Assembly: GCA_003991915.1 (NCBI GenBank)
Contig: RQTK01000793.1
Location: forward strand, 9,438 to 73,437
Direction of reading: 5' to 3'
Origin: Elysia chlorotica
Lineage: Eukaryota > Mollusca > Gastropoda > Plakobranchidae
DNA: 64,000 nt
The notes under the pieces are model-generated. The model was not told the origin of the DNA and searched no databases. It saw only the letters and a list, made by a program, of their open reading frames with translations. Position 1 is the first letter of the stretch, and every line of letters starts with the position of its first letter. Made by a program: the position numbers and the translations under genes. This document shows, one piece after another, positions 22,745 through 49,479 of this stretch.

Positions 22745-23095
22745 AGTTAACACTGGTTTTCATAGCTGCGATGAAAAGCATAGTTTATTTGAAGTTTTAA
22801 AATTCGACATACGTTTTCCTGTCAAACTATAATACGCGCAGTCCATAAAACTGGACAGAGGTGCACAGCACATCGCGAAAACAAAGTAATTAATTTCGAC
22901 ATATATACTATCTTTGTGAACACCTGTTTTTATGGCTTCAACGTAAAAGTATGATTAATTAACATGATATTTGAATGAACATGTGTTTTCATAGCTGCCA
23001 TGAAAAGCATAGTTTATTTTAGATATCAACATTCTGCATGCGTTTTCCTGTCAAAAAGTAATAGGCGCACTCCATAATCTTGGACAGAGCCGCTT
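22745..23095. repeat. diverged direct repeats next to the LINE
   Basis: Segments 22758-22861 and 22990-23090 share 'catagctgc.atgaaaagca', then 'tagtttattt', 'cgttttcctgtcaaa' and '.tggacagag'. A weaker partial third copy lies at 22915-22960 ('tttttatggcttcaacgtaa'). Spacing is about 232 bp. They end where the LINE frame begins. Confidence 0.7.
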
Positions 23096-23190
23096 ATAAA
23101 ATGTCGAACTACGTACGGACAATAATGTGCTTTTTTACGAGAGACATCAAGTCAGTTGATGTAAACAAATTCAAGGAAACTGTCTCTCCC

Positions 23191-23582
23191 AACCTGTCAG
23201 CCAACAACCCAAGAACCGTCGAGGAATTCAACATCCTTCTCCGTGACGTCATGGAACAGCTCAGCGGTGGTCCAGGGGTAGAACTTCGGCATCCGACGCA
23301 AAAGGTCCCGAGTTCGAATCCTGGCTGTTGCGTTCCCTACTGGTTGGGTCGGTGTCAGTATAATGTGACCGGCTGAGACAGGAGTCATGGTATCCTGCCC
23401 TGTCTCGTGTGTGGCAGCACATAAAATTGTCAGACGTCCGTCTTGGGTCCCGTCCACAATATAGCCTATATAGTGCTGCTGTTGGACGTTAAACCAACCC
23501 AACCCAACCTAACCTGTCAGCCAAAAACCCAAGAACCGTCGAGGAATTCAACATCCTTCTCCGCGACGTCCTGGAACAGCTC
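23191..23582 (+). repeat. 72-bp direct repeats flanking a SINE
   Basis: 23191-23262 and 23511-23582 are the same LINE segment ('aacctgtcagcca...' to '...ggaacagctc') with 3 mismatches in 72 bp. The SINE lies exactly between. If this is a target-site duplication it is far longer than the 10-12 bp seen at other copies here. Confidence 0.9.
23263..23510 (+). repeat. SINE, full length, in LINE
   Basis: Sense copy with intact-looking head: A-box-like 'tggtccaggggtagaac' and a perfect B-box match, 'gagttcgaatcc'. The body is complete and the tail is 'ccaacccaacccaacct'. One of the least diverged copies in the window. Confidence 0.92.
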
Positions 23583-24539
23583 GCTTCCCTGTGTGAGCGC
23601 CGAATCTCGGCCCGACCCTTCGCCCCTTGGTTCACACCACAGGTTCAGACTGCCAAGCAGGTCAAGAGAAGAGCAGAACGGAGGTGGGAGACAACCGGAC
23701 TGACAATATACATGCTTAAAGATATATATAGAGAGAAACAAAACAAAAACTGTAATTGGTGTTATTACAGAAGAGAAAAAGAACTATTTTAATGATAGAA
23801 TTACCAGCAGCGACTCCTGTAAAGATCTCTATAGAACCTACAATGAGCTTTTAGGAAAAAGTAACGTAAACATGATTTAAAAGAAAAGTTTCAATCCGCT
23901 TACAAGAGTGAGCATAGCACGGAATCAACCATCCTTAAAGTAAACTCTGATCTTCTTACTTCCACCGACGAAGGGAAAGTCACAAATTTAGCTCTTTTAG
24001 ATCTTTCGGCCGCCTTCGACACTATTGATCACACAACTCTTCTTGATCGCCTCCATATAACATTTGGAATCGGTGGTACCGTCCTTAATTGGTTTAAATC
24101 ATACATCTCAGACAGGAGACAAACTGTTAAAACTGGAAACAAACAATCTAGCTTAATCGACCTTAAATTTGGGGTTCCTCAGGGATCTGCTTTAGGGCCG
24201 GTTCTGTTCTCATTGTATTCACAATCATTAACTTATATTCTAGCTAAGTATGAATTTAATTACCGCATGTATGCCGATGACACACAAATTTATAAATGTT
24301 TTGACTCAACCAATATTGACCATGTAATAATTTCCTTAAATGCATGTATTAATGACGTTTCCACATGGATGTCAGCCGACAAGTTAAAGCTTAATGAAGA
24401 CAAAACAGAAATCATGGTTGTTGGAACACCTGCTAAACTACATAAAGTAAATATCTCCGAAGTAAAAATTTGTAAACAAAAGGTAACACCCGCTGTCTCT
24501 GTAAAACATCTTGGCGTTTTGCTTGATTGAAATCTCACG

Positions 24540-25437
24540 ATTAATAAGCTATCTTCTATTCTCTTTCCGTGCAGAGAGCTTTAGGCCTACTTTAGTAGAT
24601 AAATTTAACTTAATTTTTTACCTTTTTTGAAAATGAATCTGAGATGAACATCATTATTTGTGAACTTTCAACCTAGACACAATTTTATTTTGGGGCCCTA
24701 TTTCTTCTTTGTGTCATTGAATTGCGCTACTTTTCTGTGTCCAGGATCGGAATGAAATTCTCAATTATATAAAACACACATTCATGTAGGCTACTGTACT
24801 TGTTAACAAAAAATATGAATGTTTCTGTTATTTATTGCAGGTAATTGACAAGCTGCAAACTTGAATAATATTCCCATGTCTATTCTTGCACAATGGTGGT
24901 CTTATCTGGAATGCGTTTCGCAACTCTGGGTTTGTTAACCCATCATTGACCAATTGGACGCTTAGCTAATTCGTATTTTGTAGGTAACGCGTGAACCCTT
25001 TTTATTCCAAATATCCTGACACCTTCAGTTCTTTTGTTAATTTAACTCACCCAGCCCTGAACACTTAACAGTCCCCCCTGTACTGGCTATATTAAGGCTT
25101 ACAAAAAAATATTGTATTTTCGTTTCTAATATAAAGATAAAGGCTTGATGTATTTTGTGCTTTTAATTTCGCATAAAAATGTCCAACAGGCCCGGATTTA
25201 GTCTCGGTGCTGCTGAGTGGATCGAGCCTCCCCCCCCCCCCCTCCACTTTTCCGTAGAAAAAAATCGCGGTATCCTTCCAATTAAAATAGCTCAAATAAT
25301 TGTTGTTCATGCTGCCATTTATTGTTGATCTTGTTTTAGGTATTATTGTTGCTGTTGTTTTTGTTGCTGCTGCTGCTGGTGCTACTGTTGTCGATAGTTG
25401 CACATTATGAATAATAAACAAATATTACCCTAAACGA
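24540..25437. other. non-coding stretch
   Basis: No gene. Holds a C-run at 25229-25242 and a TTG/CTG trinucleotide tract at about 25340-25390. Confidence 0.4.
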
Positions 25438-26429
25438 TTACGCCCATGGGAGTAAGCTATGGTTACGCCACAAAGGCTCTTTCCTGGCCTTTGTAAGTTT
25501 GTTAGCTGAGATGGCCTCAATGATGTTATTGAAATCCAGTTTCCTAAGCTTGTAGAGTTCAGTGCTTAAGATTTTGAGATATAATCTCTGTGCCATTGTG
25601 GATCCTGTGGATAATTTTTTTGTAATTCTTTTGAATCTTGAAAATGATCGTTCACCACTGCAGTTTGTCACCATCAGGGTAAGAAATAGTATGACATTTT
25701 TTGGTAGCCACGTTTTTCCTTTTTAGGATGTATTTATTTCAAACATCTCTTAAAGTGTACAACTACAAGATCATCTGTAATTTTGCGGTCCACATGATTC
25801 GGGTATTGTGCAGTCATGTTTTTTTTTTTTTAAACATTGTCTTGAATGTTTGCCCAACTTGTATTTCATTCTTGCAAAAGTAAAAATTGCCCCCGACACT
25901 TTTTTTATGCAGTTTCTCCTTTTTAAATATTGGTTGAAAGAGCATCAACGTGAAGAAAGATTTTACTTTGAACATTTCACTTTCTCAGTGTTTCTGGCAT
26001 ATTGTCTAGTGCGACGGGAGGAGAGCCATCACCTAGATGCGTTTTTCTCTTTCTTCTGATCGCTTTTGCAATAGTATTTGCTGTGCACTTTGCTCGGTTT
26101 CGCCAAACTTGTCACGAGTTGTTCAGACGAAGTGTTGTAGAGAAGAATAAAGATTTGCACACGTACTCAGTGTGACCTGAGGGTCCTGTAATGTCTTGCT
26201 GACTGTGAAAACGTTCTAACATGAAAACAAATTCGATTTCTTCCATCTTTTGTCGCGGATTTCCGGTCGGTCGTCCCGTGTCGCCGTTCTCATTGATATA
26301 TTGAATGTTTTGCAAATCTATTGGTTGAGGATGGTTATCCTTAACTGCAGAAGTATCTTTTGCATGCGCCTCCCACCTTGTGTCAGATAAATTTTCAGCC
26401 CAGTTATAAAATGTCGTATCTACACACAC
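25438..26429 (-). mobile_element. hAT-type transposase relic
   Basis: Minus strand. Near the 5' side (about 26400-26080) are 'NLSDTRWEAHAKD' and, in another frame, 'ANLYSSLQHFVRTTRDKF' with a basic tail; both fit the RNase H-like core region of hAT transposases of the ZMYM/DUF4371 type. At the 3' side (25700-25450) lies the hAT dimerisation block: 'LTLMVTNCSGERSFSRFKRI', then a conserved 'LYKLRKLDFNNIIEAISANK' helix. The middle is unrecognisable and at least two frame changes are needed, so it is inactive. It could be a transposon or an old domesticated gene; terminal inverted repeats were not identified. Confidence 0.8.
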
Positions 26430-26576
26430 CAGTGTTTTGAGAAAATCGCGTGTAAAGATTTTGATGTGTACAAAACTAAACTATAAGAAACAGCCTTTTG
26501 AAATATAAGGAATAAAAAAGGACTCAACTGAGAGTATTGAAGATGTATTTGGTGGACTTTCACAAAATATAATTAT

Positions 26577-27180
26577 TTAGATTTGAGATAGGACATTTTT
26601 AAAAAACATTTTTTGGTATGGATTAGGGAAAATATCAGTCGCAAACACTTTTATATGCTTGTTGGCATGGAAATGGAAATATTGTTTTGTCTTGAATGTG
26701 TACATTTTTGGATGATATTTTATATCCAGTATGTGCTTATACCTAAATTCATATCCTGTGTTTTGCGACACCTCTAAAAGTTGTAGGAAATACGATGTGA
26801 CGAGATTCTACTAAAATTTAAAATCAGGGCACACGGTGACTTCTGTAATCATAATCGATACTGAAAATAGAAGACGTACTGGGACCTATTTCCTTCAATA
26901 CACATAAATTTATACACTGTATCACAATAATACCATAACACTATAATTATTTTCTCCGTATAGATTTTCAGCATTTACCATTGGCGTCGAAAAAAAAAAA
27001 AAAAAAAAAAAAAGAATAAATGACAAAACAGGCAATGTTTACGCTAGATTTCATATCGGAATTCCATTCAAGATGGCGGCACCCATCTCTAGATTTTTAA
27101 TGCTTAGAGTAACTTATACTACATGGAGAAAAAATGATTATAACATTTATAGATCTGGGAGAATTATGACATTACCCTCA
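26577..27180. other. non-coding stretch with poly-A run
   Basis: AT-rich DNA. A 25-bp A-run lies at about 26990-27013, followed by 'gaataaatga'. The short text 'caagatggcggcaccc' at 27069 is GC-rich against its surroundings. Confidence 0.4.
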
Positions 27181-27185
27181 GTGTG

Positions 27186-27388
27186 AGGTTGAGTTAAGTT
27201 GAGCTGATTGCTTAACGGCCATAGTCAGCCCTATTGCGGCTATATTGAGGATGGGCCGCAAGACTGATGTCTGATGATTTTATGTGCTGCCACACACGAG
27301 ACAGTCGGGGGGGGGGGAGGAGGACTGGACCTGAAATCCTGTCTCAGCCGTTCACTTTACACTAACACCGAGCCAACCAGAGAGAGGC
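27186..27388 (-). repeat. SINE copy, antisense, 5'-truncated
   Basis: Body and tail are present ('gggccgcaagactgatgtct', 'attttatgtgctgccacaca', 'cgttcactttacactaacac'); there is a G-run insertion near 27307 and the tRNA head is missing. Confidence 0.8.
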
Positions 27389-28652
27389 TAATAATTGGAG
27401 GTATTTAGTAAAACACAGTAGGGGTTGCTTTAAAAAAAATTAAATAAGGCAGAATATTTTTTGATTCAGATCAACAGTAGTACATTATCACGTAAATAAT
27501 TTTTTTGTACTTGACCATTATCTCCAAATTTTGAAGGCCCTTAAAACAAAGTAGTGGTAAGGTTTAAAATTATTTTTATTTAAATTTCAGATTTCGTAGG
27601 AGGTGGATTTACCTTTGATCCAAAATATTTTGTTATAGAGGCCATCAAGCAGCAAAAAAAAATTAAGCGAATGGAATTGAATGTAATGAACCCTTCCCTT
27701 CTCCTTTACTAATAATAGTAATACTAATACATGTAACAAAAGTCTGTCCATTAATTGATGATGAATATGTTCGGTATGGTCACATTGAGCAGGCTCTCAG
27801 GTGAACCAGCAGATCCACACATGATCTGCAGAGAGGCTGGCAGATGGTGCATTAGTGAACACCAGTGGTAGGTAGTAGTTTTCGGCAGTCATGCACTCTC
27901 TTGTACTCTGCTAGCTGCACTTTCTCCTTCGTGTTCTTTAAGGTCCTTCGCAAGAGCTTTCTGTCTTATGCATGCTTTTCCAATGAGTCATGAGGAATTG
28001 CTGCTCTTCTTCATGCGTGTCCTTGTAGTGCACTGACCACTATATGCTGGCCTGCCTGCTTCAGTTCTGAGTCTTGGGAAGTCTATCATTCAGGAATTCT
28101 TCTATCCTCCCCCTCCATTACCTCCGCCCCATCTCCCTCTTCCCCTATGTGTGTGCCTATCTGTTCTTGTCTGTCTGTCTCTCTGCAAAATCCACAAATA
28201 CAAACACAAACACACACACCTCACTGAATATTTAACACTAACAGTAACATCTCAGGCACACCAAGGCTTTCACAGCTGCACAGATACCAAAGGCAACTTA
28301 AAAAAATTTTTTTTTACCATTACAATCATTTCATTTATTGTATTTGAAATAGATTACGACAGTAAATATCTATGTGAGCTTCAGTGATCTCAAATGACAT
28401 ATGCAAAAGAAGTTTAAAAAAAAAAGAGAGAGAGAGATGGCAAAAAAAGAAATAATGAGAGAGAATGGGATAGATGGATAGAAAAAGAGAGGAGGAGGAG
28501 AGGTAGGACGGGGAGGAGGAGGACAAAAGTGGACATTTAAAGTGGAGAATCATTTCCTCAGACAACCATTGTATAAATGGGCCAGAGGCAATAAGAGAAG
28601 TGAATAGGAGAGACAAATCATCCAACATGACCTGATAAAAGATATACAAGTC

Positions 28653-28658
28653 TTTATT
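28653..28658 (-). terminator. poly(A) signal AATAAA of the SLC16 gene
   Basis: AATAAA on the minus strand, about 310 bp after the SLC16 stop codon. Position fits a 3' UTR end; not proven. Confidence 0.45.
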
Positions 28659-28966
28659 CAGGTGCAAAGTTTCGTTATTAAATGCTCGTTACAATTCCTC
28701 GAGTGAGCTTTGTTCAAATATAGACTAAATATAGGAAAACTTTGCAGCTGAATAATCCTTTCCATAAAAATATAGCTTGAATTGAAAGACTTAACTCTGT
28801 TTTAAACATTAAAATTCCATCATTCAGGTATTATCTTTTAAAGAAGGTTTTGTAGCACCTTGAATTGGTAAAAACTGCACAGGTCTTCCTAGTGTCTGTG
28901 AATTGGCAACAGATTTTTAAATGTGTCAAAAGTCTGCCCAAATTCTAATTGAAGTCTCATTTGGTA

Positions 28967-42800
<13,834 letters not shown>

Positions 42801-44915
42801 GGTAATGCTTGTTCAACAGTGATGACTAATGTGTTTAAGAGTAAATACTAACAACTAACATAGAATGCTGCGATTTGGTAAAACAAATAGTCAACAGGTT
42901 GTTTAGCAGCAAAATAATGGTTTTTGGGTGCTACAACTACAATACAATACTGTCACTTGGTTATGTTAATACTATAGTCTATAGTCAACAGCGTATTTCA
43001 AAGCTCGTGGTTTCTATAATTTGAAATCCGCGTTTACTAATTTCTAAAAATTAATTAATCACACGACTTTTAGACATACGTTTGTAAAAAGTAAAAGGAT
43101 TAATGGGGTAAAACTTTTGGCAATAAAACAATGTAAGTTCAACAATTGTATAGGTTGGTAATTTATCACAGAAACTAAGTATTGGTTTTCTCCTGATCGT
43201 ATTTGAATCAAAACAAGTTGGAACTAATCTTGGAAAAGATGCTGTCCTTCCTCTCCTTTGTTACGTTTCTTTCTTTCACTCCATTGGTCTTTACGTCTGG
43301 ATGAAAGAGAAAATAAGCAACATATACACGTCTTTAAGAGTCGAGAAAAAGGTACAAATAAACACGTCTTTAAAATCACGAAATGCATTTGGGGGCGGGG
43401 GGATGTTAAACACTCCTGCAGCGTCAGAACTACAGGCGATTTTTTAAAATATATATACATTGTACTTCTATGGAGCTCTTAATCAAAAGGTCCTCAGAAT
43501 GGAGCTTGCCGGCGCACTGGACTTAACCCGCAATTCCTTTCAGCGCTTTTCTAATGACGAACATGGTTAGCTCAGCCCTTTTTCTTCTCTTTATATATTT
43601 TTGGCAGTGGGTCTCAAAAGGGTTTTGTCATGAACTGCACTTGTTTTGAGGAAATTAATGATCAAACGACCAGGGCAATGACGTGCTGGTAAAGAGAAGA
43701 GCTCTATCAATACAATAATAAACTAATAGACATTGGAGCTAAATCGTCTTGTTTATGTGAGTGTGTGTGTGTCTTGAAATGCTGTTTCTTCGTATTGGCG
43801 CATCATTCATAGTATTGGTGGATGTGATGTGAACAATAGATCGTCTTAGACTAGCATGCTGTGGCACCATAATGCTGAGGCTTCATGACACAAACTTGGC
43901 CTTTCAATAAGAAATTGAATCGTTCCCCACAAAAAGCTGAGGTGGTCTCTTTAATGTGACAGGCCTTTCCATTCAGACGGTTGGCAGCTTTGGGATCGGC
44001 CCGAAATTAAAATTTTAAGTGAAAGCGACCCCACCCTGCACCTTCAACCTAATGAAAGACGATGGATTTAACTTCAAGGTTTATAGTTCCTGTCTTTGCT
44101 GGCAGGAAATAGCAATGGCATAATTCAAGTTGAAGCGCTTTTTCAAAGCTATAATAAATAAATCAGCGTCACAATTTGCATGAAAAAACTTCGTTGAAAG
44201 CATGAACCAGCTAGAGGATGAGATAGAAAATCGGAGGCCTGAACAATCTATGACTCACAATTCGAAAAAAGTACATGTATGTCTAAGAGCTCTAAAGAAA
44301 ACAGTAGGCCTATATTTTAAATTACAATGGGAAAAAAATAGTCTGAAAAGTGCATACTACAATAAAACATTGGCTCACTTTAAACATGTACATGATTGGA
44401 TACTTCACTGTTAAACTAATTATTTAATATAGTTCGAAATTTAAACTCGTATATGTTTCGGCTCTTTTTTCAGCTAGCTCAGAATTAGATGTCAGCCGAT
44501 CGAATTTAATACATCCATTCTTATGTTTCACGCCCAGTGGCGTCGGGTGGGTCGGAAAGCACATGGGGCTGATCAGTGTCCGGTGCCATCAAAGTTTCCA
44601 CCATAGCAAACTTGCCCCATATTAAGTCGAAATATCATATCTTACACCCAACTTGTAGGCAACAAACCCTGCAGTTGCTTACATTTGTCGATAAAATAAA
44701 AAAGGCAACATCAAAATACAGTAATAATTCGGCATGCAATTCATGTACCACGCTATTAAGAAATCCACAACTGACTGAACATAAAATACCTGAACCATTC
44801 TAGAAATATTTTTTAAATGAAGGATTTCCCCTTCTCAGAGTGAACACAAAAAGGCCATGTATTCCACATAACTTTATGGTTGCAATTTATTCTCACTCTG
44901 CTATTGGTTACATTT
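42801..44915. other. intergenic, upstream of SLC16
   Basis: No clear TATA element near the SLC16 start. Open frames at 43258-43482 and 44202-44803 show no known domain. A short GT run lies at 43757-43771. Confidence 0.4.
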
Positions 44916-44919
44916 TCAT

Positions 44920-45166
44920 GGGGCGCCGTGACCCTGGGGTAGAACATCGGCTTCCGACGCAAACGGTCCGATTCGAGCCCTGGCGATTTCGCTCCCTACT
45001 GGTTGGGTTGGTGTCAGTTTAATGTGACTGGCTGAGACAGGAGTCGTGACATCCCCGCCCTGTCTCGTGTGTGGCAGCACATAAAATTGTCGGACGTCAG
45101 TCTTGGGGCCCGTCCACAATATCTCCTATATAGCGCTGATGTTGGACGTTAAACCCACTCAACTCA
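44920..45166 (+). repeat. SINE, full length, low divergence
   Basis: Sense copy with head ('ggggcgccgtgaccctgggg', then 'tagaacatcggcttccgacg'), B box 'gattcgagccc', complete body and 'aaacccactcaactc' tail. TTCAT on both sides (44915-44919 and 45167-45171) is a possible target-site duplication. Probably one of the youngest copies. Confidence 0.92.
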
Positions 45167-45435
45167 TTCATAGTGGACAAAATATTTGGGCTTCATAAAG
45201 GTCAAGACCCAATCCTATCAGGAGCCTTCTAAGTTTCTTAATGGAGCGCCGTGATGGTTATTGTAACGATAACTTGTAGTAGATTGTAAAGATACTCTGA
45301 CCGATCACATGTACGTGTACTTATCAATGTTAGAGACAGAGATCTCACAGGGCTTGAGCCTGAAGGATCGCCGGGGTGACAGTTTGTTACGCATGTTTTA
45401 TGATCTTACGAAGTTATACATGTAGTCCAAAGTAG

Positions 45436-45658
45436 AATGTAAGCAATACGTGTGCTCAACTCGCCCAAGCAGCAGGCTGGAGCTATGAACTAATGTAAGC
45501 AATACATGTGCTCAACTCGCCCAAGCAGCAGGCTGGAGCTATGAACTAATGTAAGCAATACATGTGCTCAACTCGCCCAAGCAGCAGGCTGGAGCTATGA
45601 ACTAATTTAAGCAATACATGTGCTCAACTCGCCCAAGCAGAAGGCTGAGGCTGGAGCC
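45436..45658. repeat. 56-bp minisatellite, 4 copies
   Basis: Units start at 45436, 45492, 45548 and 45604 with 'aatgtaagcaatacatgtgc', each followed by 'tcaactcgcccaagcag'. The first three are nearly identical; the fourth carries a small change and leads out of the array. Confidence 0.95.
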
Positions 45659-45659
45659 C

Positions 45660-47700
45660 CAAGCCCCACGCCAGACGACGCGCCTGATCACGCCATAAAT
45701 CTACCTCGGTATTACTTATATTAAAAAAAACGAAACAAAAACGAAATTATTAAAATCATTTTATGATTTTTAAAAATCGAACCCCTTACCTTGTAAAGAC
45801 GAAAAAGGCGAGCATTGAGGAATTGAAAAAAAAATTTAATTTTGACACTCTTTCTAAGCATTAGTCTTACCTTATTCAGTCAGGTACTGATTTAAAAAAA
45901 TGGAGATAAACATTTAGATATATACAAAAACAACAACAAAAACAAAAATAACAACAACAATAAGCTGCGTTTAACCTGTTAGCTAAATCATTTTCAAACA
46001 GTGTATAACATCAACTATCGTATTCATAACAAAGCAACAAACCTGCAAAGGCGAGTAGTTTCAAATAATCGTATTTTTTCAACACCACATCATTACAGTC
46101 AGGATTTTATCTGCTGTACTATAAGCATATGATTTTTTTTTAAAGGCTGCAACGGTGGAGACCTCATTTCTGAAGTACAGATTTTTGTTCGTTTTTTTTG
46201 TGTTTTGTTTTGTTTGTGGTATATTTGTGTTTGTTTGGGTTTTGTTTTTTTTTTGCTTTTTTTTAGGGGGTCAAAATCGGATGATAGGTTCACCCAGTCA
46301 GGCACTTCACACATGTCACAACGAATTTGTTACAGTATCTGGCTTAGCATACAGGGCACAACTGTCACGCTCAATCTTTACGTTCAGAGGTTCACCCATA
46401 TATATATATCATTAGAGTGTGTGTGCCCGGTCCACAGTCATGCTGACATCAAGCCTTGGGTTTGGATTGTTTAAGAATTTACTCGCCACTCTAAATTTTG
46501 CTATAAGTTAAATAATGTGTGGATTATTTTTTTGTTTATTGTTGCTGTTTAGTTGTTGTTTTTTTAGTACATAAAATGCAACGCATTCTAATTTTATACT
46601 AAGGTTCGTCTACGGTACAGTAAGACTAAAAGTATTTAGCTGACTTGCCTTACTTAATACTTTTAATGCCATAGATTTAGTAACTGTCCACATTTTCAAA
46701 GATTTTTTCACTAAGCTTGCGTGAAATACATGTATACATGACTATGTAAATCACCTGAGTCTATGACAGTGTTCATCACGTGTGGAAGTCCTTAAGAAGT
46801 AAAAAAAAAAAGAATGAAAAGCACACAAACTTTAGAAATCCAAGATTCGACTGTTAGGCTTTAGAGAGCTTTTCCATGCCGGATAGGCCTTTCTTATCTT
46901 TTATGTTGACACCTCATCAGAATTTTGCAACGTCGATATTTAGTCCTACTACAGATACTACTTTTGGAGTGTTATCTTAACCGGTGGCGCACAATTTACT
47001 CCAGTATGCCTACTTTGACTAACTTGAAGTGATTCCGCCCCATGGCGGTTTTGGAAAAAGTTCGTAATTATTAAGATACCGGCACAGCGTGTAGGAGACA
47101 GACAAGGTTAAGCCATACTGATACGAACGTAGGGTGACAAGTTTAAGCGACACTGATTTGAAGTAGCCCTATCTTTTAAATGACATTGCATAATATGAGT
47201 TGCAGCTTATCAGCATTGTATCCAGTAACTGGAGATGACACGCGTATCAGTATACTGCATTCACTGCAGTACATAGCTATGATATCCAGCAAAGTCCACG
47301 GCGCTGATCTTTCGGAAGCTTCGTACTTAATAGTGCACTGAACTTCATACATGTTTGCATCAGATCAGATCAATCCAGTTGAGAATCGTTCAGAAATTCT
47401 AAAGAAATGCAAGCTAGAACACGCAAGGTGGTCACTTCGAGACAACCTTCTCTGGATCACGTGATATCTGTATTGAACGTAACCGACAGTACTAATGGAA
47501 AATTATACCGTGTGAATGGATACATTAATTATTCCATGCATAGAACAAGATCACTTCATGAATAACACAAGATCATCTCTATACATGCAATCTTTTCAAA
47601 TTATGGTTGATGACGGTGGTTCATACAGTGAGAGAAGGAAGTCAAATAATTATCATAGACTAGAGCAGTGGGGTTTGGAAGATGGGTGTTCGTGTATGTG
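45660..47700. other. intergenic, no gene seen
   Basis: AT-rich; A/T homopolymer-rich low-complexity DNA at 45720-46270. No domain in the open frames at 46155-46474 (T/G-rich artefacts). Confidence 0.4.
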
Positions 47701-47725
47701 TGCATGCGTGTGGGGTAAAGGCGAA

Positions 47726-47785
<60 letters not shown>
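47726..47785. repeat. (GA)n microsatellite
   Basis: Pure GA array on the plus strand. Confidence 0.96.
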
Positions 47786-47786
<1 letters not shown>

Positions 47787-47969
47787 CGCAGTTTATAGAG
47801 ATCAAATGAACACAAAAGTTTTTAGGCAAACAAAACAACAAGCATCAACTTCAGAGAATCGGTATGGATCCATATCAGCTGTCTTCTCAAATTTAAAATC
47901 TATAACTGCTAGGACGCGTATAAGTTATCGGATGGTTGTTAATGTTGTATTGTTATTGTTGTGGGTTTT

Positions 47970-48014
<45 letters not shown>
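47970..48014. repeat. (TTG)n microsatellite
   Basis: About 14 TTG units. Confidence 0.95.
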
Positions 48015-48629
48015 GTGTGTGTTTAGTGTGCTGTTGTTGTTTTTTGGTCAATTATTTCACGTTCCTGTTGAAGCTATGTTCCGCCGCGCGTTCAATCAAT
48101 AGACAAGAGTGTGGGTTTCAGATGGTGAGGTCTTATTCCATCTAAAGCTTGTACAAATAAAATTAAAATGCATACACGACCACAATCTGTTGCACGGCGG
48201 CCCCTTGTAAAATCACTTCCAACGCAGAAATTTAAACTTGATCGACAAAAAAAAAGCAATCACTGGTGAGGTGCTTCCGTGAAAATGGCACACACGTACA
48301 CTACATAATAGTGCTGTTATCATGACGGCTGTTGATTTTATTTATTGCTGATGAATAGGTCTTTCTTTCGCATTCGAATCCAATGGGCTAAACAATATTA
48401 TTACATCTGTACATGATGATTATCGCTTGCATATGGTCTTGATTATCTTACTTTTGTATTCGTCGAATAATGAAATAATACGCCAAAGACAATATTCGAT
48501 GGATAGATAGATAGCAATATTATTACAAAGACAATATTCGATTCGTGAATAGTTATGATTTGGGGTTTATTAACAATCTCTGAAAGAACTAACAGAGAAC
48601 GATTCAAACATCACATAATATAATGATAG

Positions 48630-48747
<118 letters not shown>

Positions 48748-49479
48748 AGGCAAGCTGACACAGGTTTATGTTATGAAGGTCACAGATGCAAGTCGGGTTA
48801 ACAATGAACAAGCCTGGTGACATTGATGCTGTCACATACACGAGGCCTACATTGTGAGTGTGTAACAAACGGGGAAGACAAGTGGGGGTGATACTAGACA
48901 GAGTGGCGTTGGGAAATGTATTATAGACATAGTCATAGGCATATCTTGTAGGGCTTAACTAACAAGAAAAAATTACATGCGTATATGATGTACACGTAAC
49001 ATCTATTCAATCCATTCAAAGCGTTGTATATTATTATCAGGGGAGTGAAAACTAGGTCTCGGGCGTTGCGTTAAAAAACAACAGGTAACTGGTACATGTA
49101 TTGTGACTTGAAAACTTACGAGAAAGATTATTCGTGAAACGAAGAACTAGTAAGGTTACAATGAACATTTGCATAGAGTAGAACTAGAATGTAAGTCTAT
49201 CACCAATGGTTAATCACAAATGGGAAATTTTAAGTTCCAATGCACAGCACACAAACGTTCAAGATCTGAAAGGACGTTTTTCAGTTAAGGTTTAATGTTT
49301 TAATATCAGCACAGACAAACCGTTTAAGTTGATGCTACTGAGACGCGTTAGTTTAGTGACTTGTTTTTTAGGCAGCAGGAATGGGGCCGATTGGAGCGTG
49401 ATATTTGCGTTTACCTTCGAGGCATGTCCCATAAGTAATGCTGAATTATGTCTAGTTAAAAAAATATTTTATGATGATT

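Larger units (their letters stand above)
23080..24536 (+). mobile_element. LINE (CR1/L2-like) fragment: linker and reverse transcriptase, nested SINE
   Basis: Part of a non-LTR retrotransposon ORF2. Up to 23262 and again from 23511 it encodes the endonuclease-RT linker ('TVEEFNILLRDV', then 'APWFTPQVQTAKQVKRRAERR'). From about 23895 the RT follows: 'QSAYKSEHSTEST', 'LLDLSAAFDTIDHTTLLDRL', 'GVPQGSALGPVLFSLY' and the catalytic 'YADDTQIY' (24271-24294), ending at 'VKHLGVLLD'. The N-terminal RT part is missing near 23875-23890 and there are frameshifts, so it is dead. Clade is judged from motif wording only. Confidence 0.88.

Noticed and set aside
45436-45658. Regularly spaced repeats that could suggest a CRISPR array
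   Set aside because: Whole 56-bp units repeat without unique spacers, and the window is eukaryotic; it is a minisatellite.
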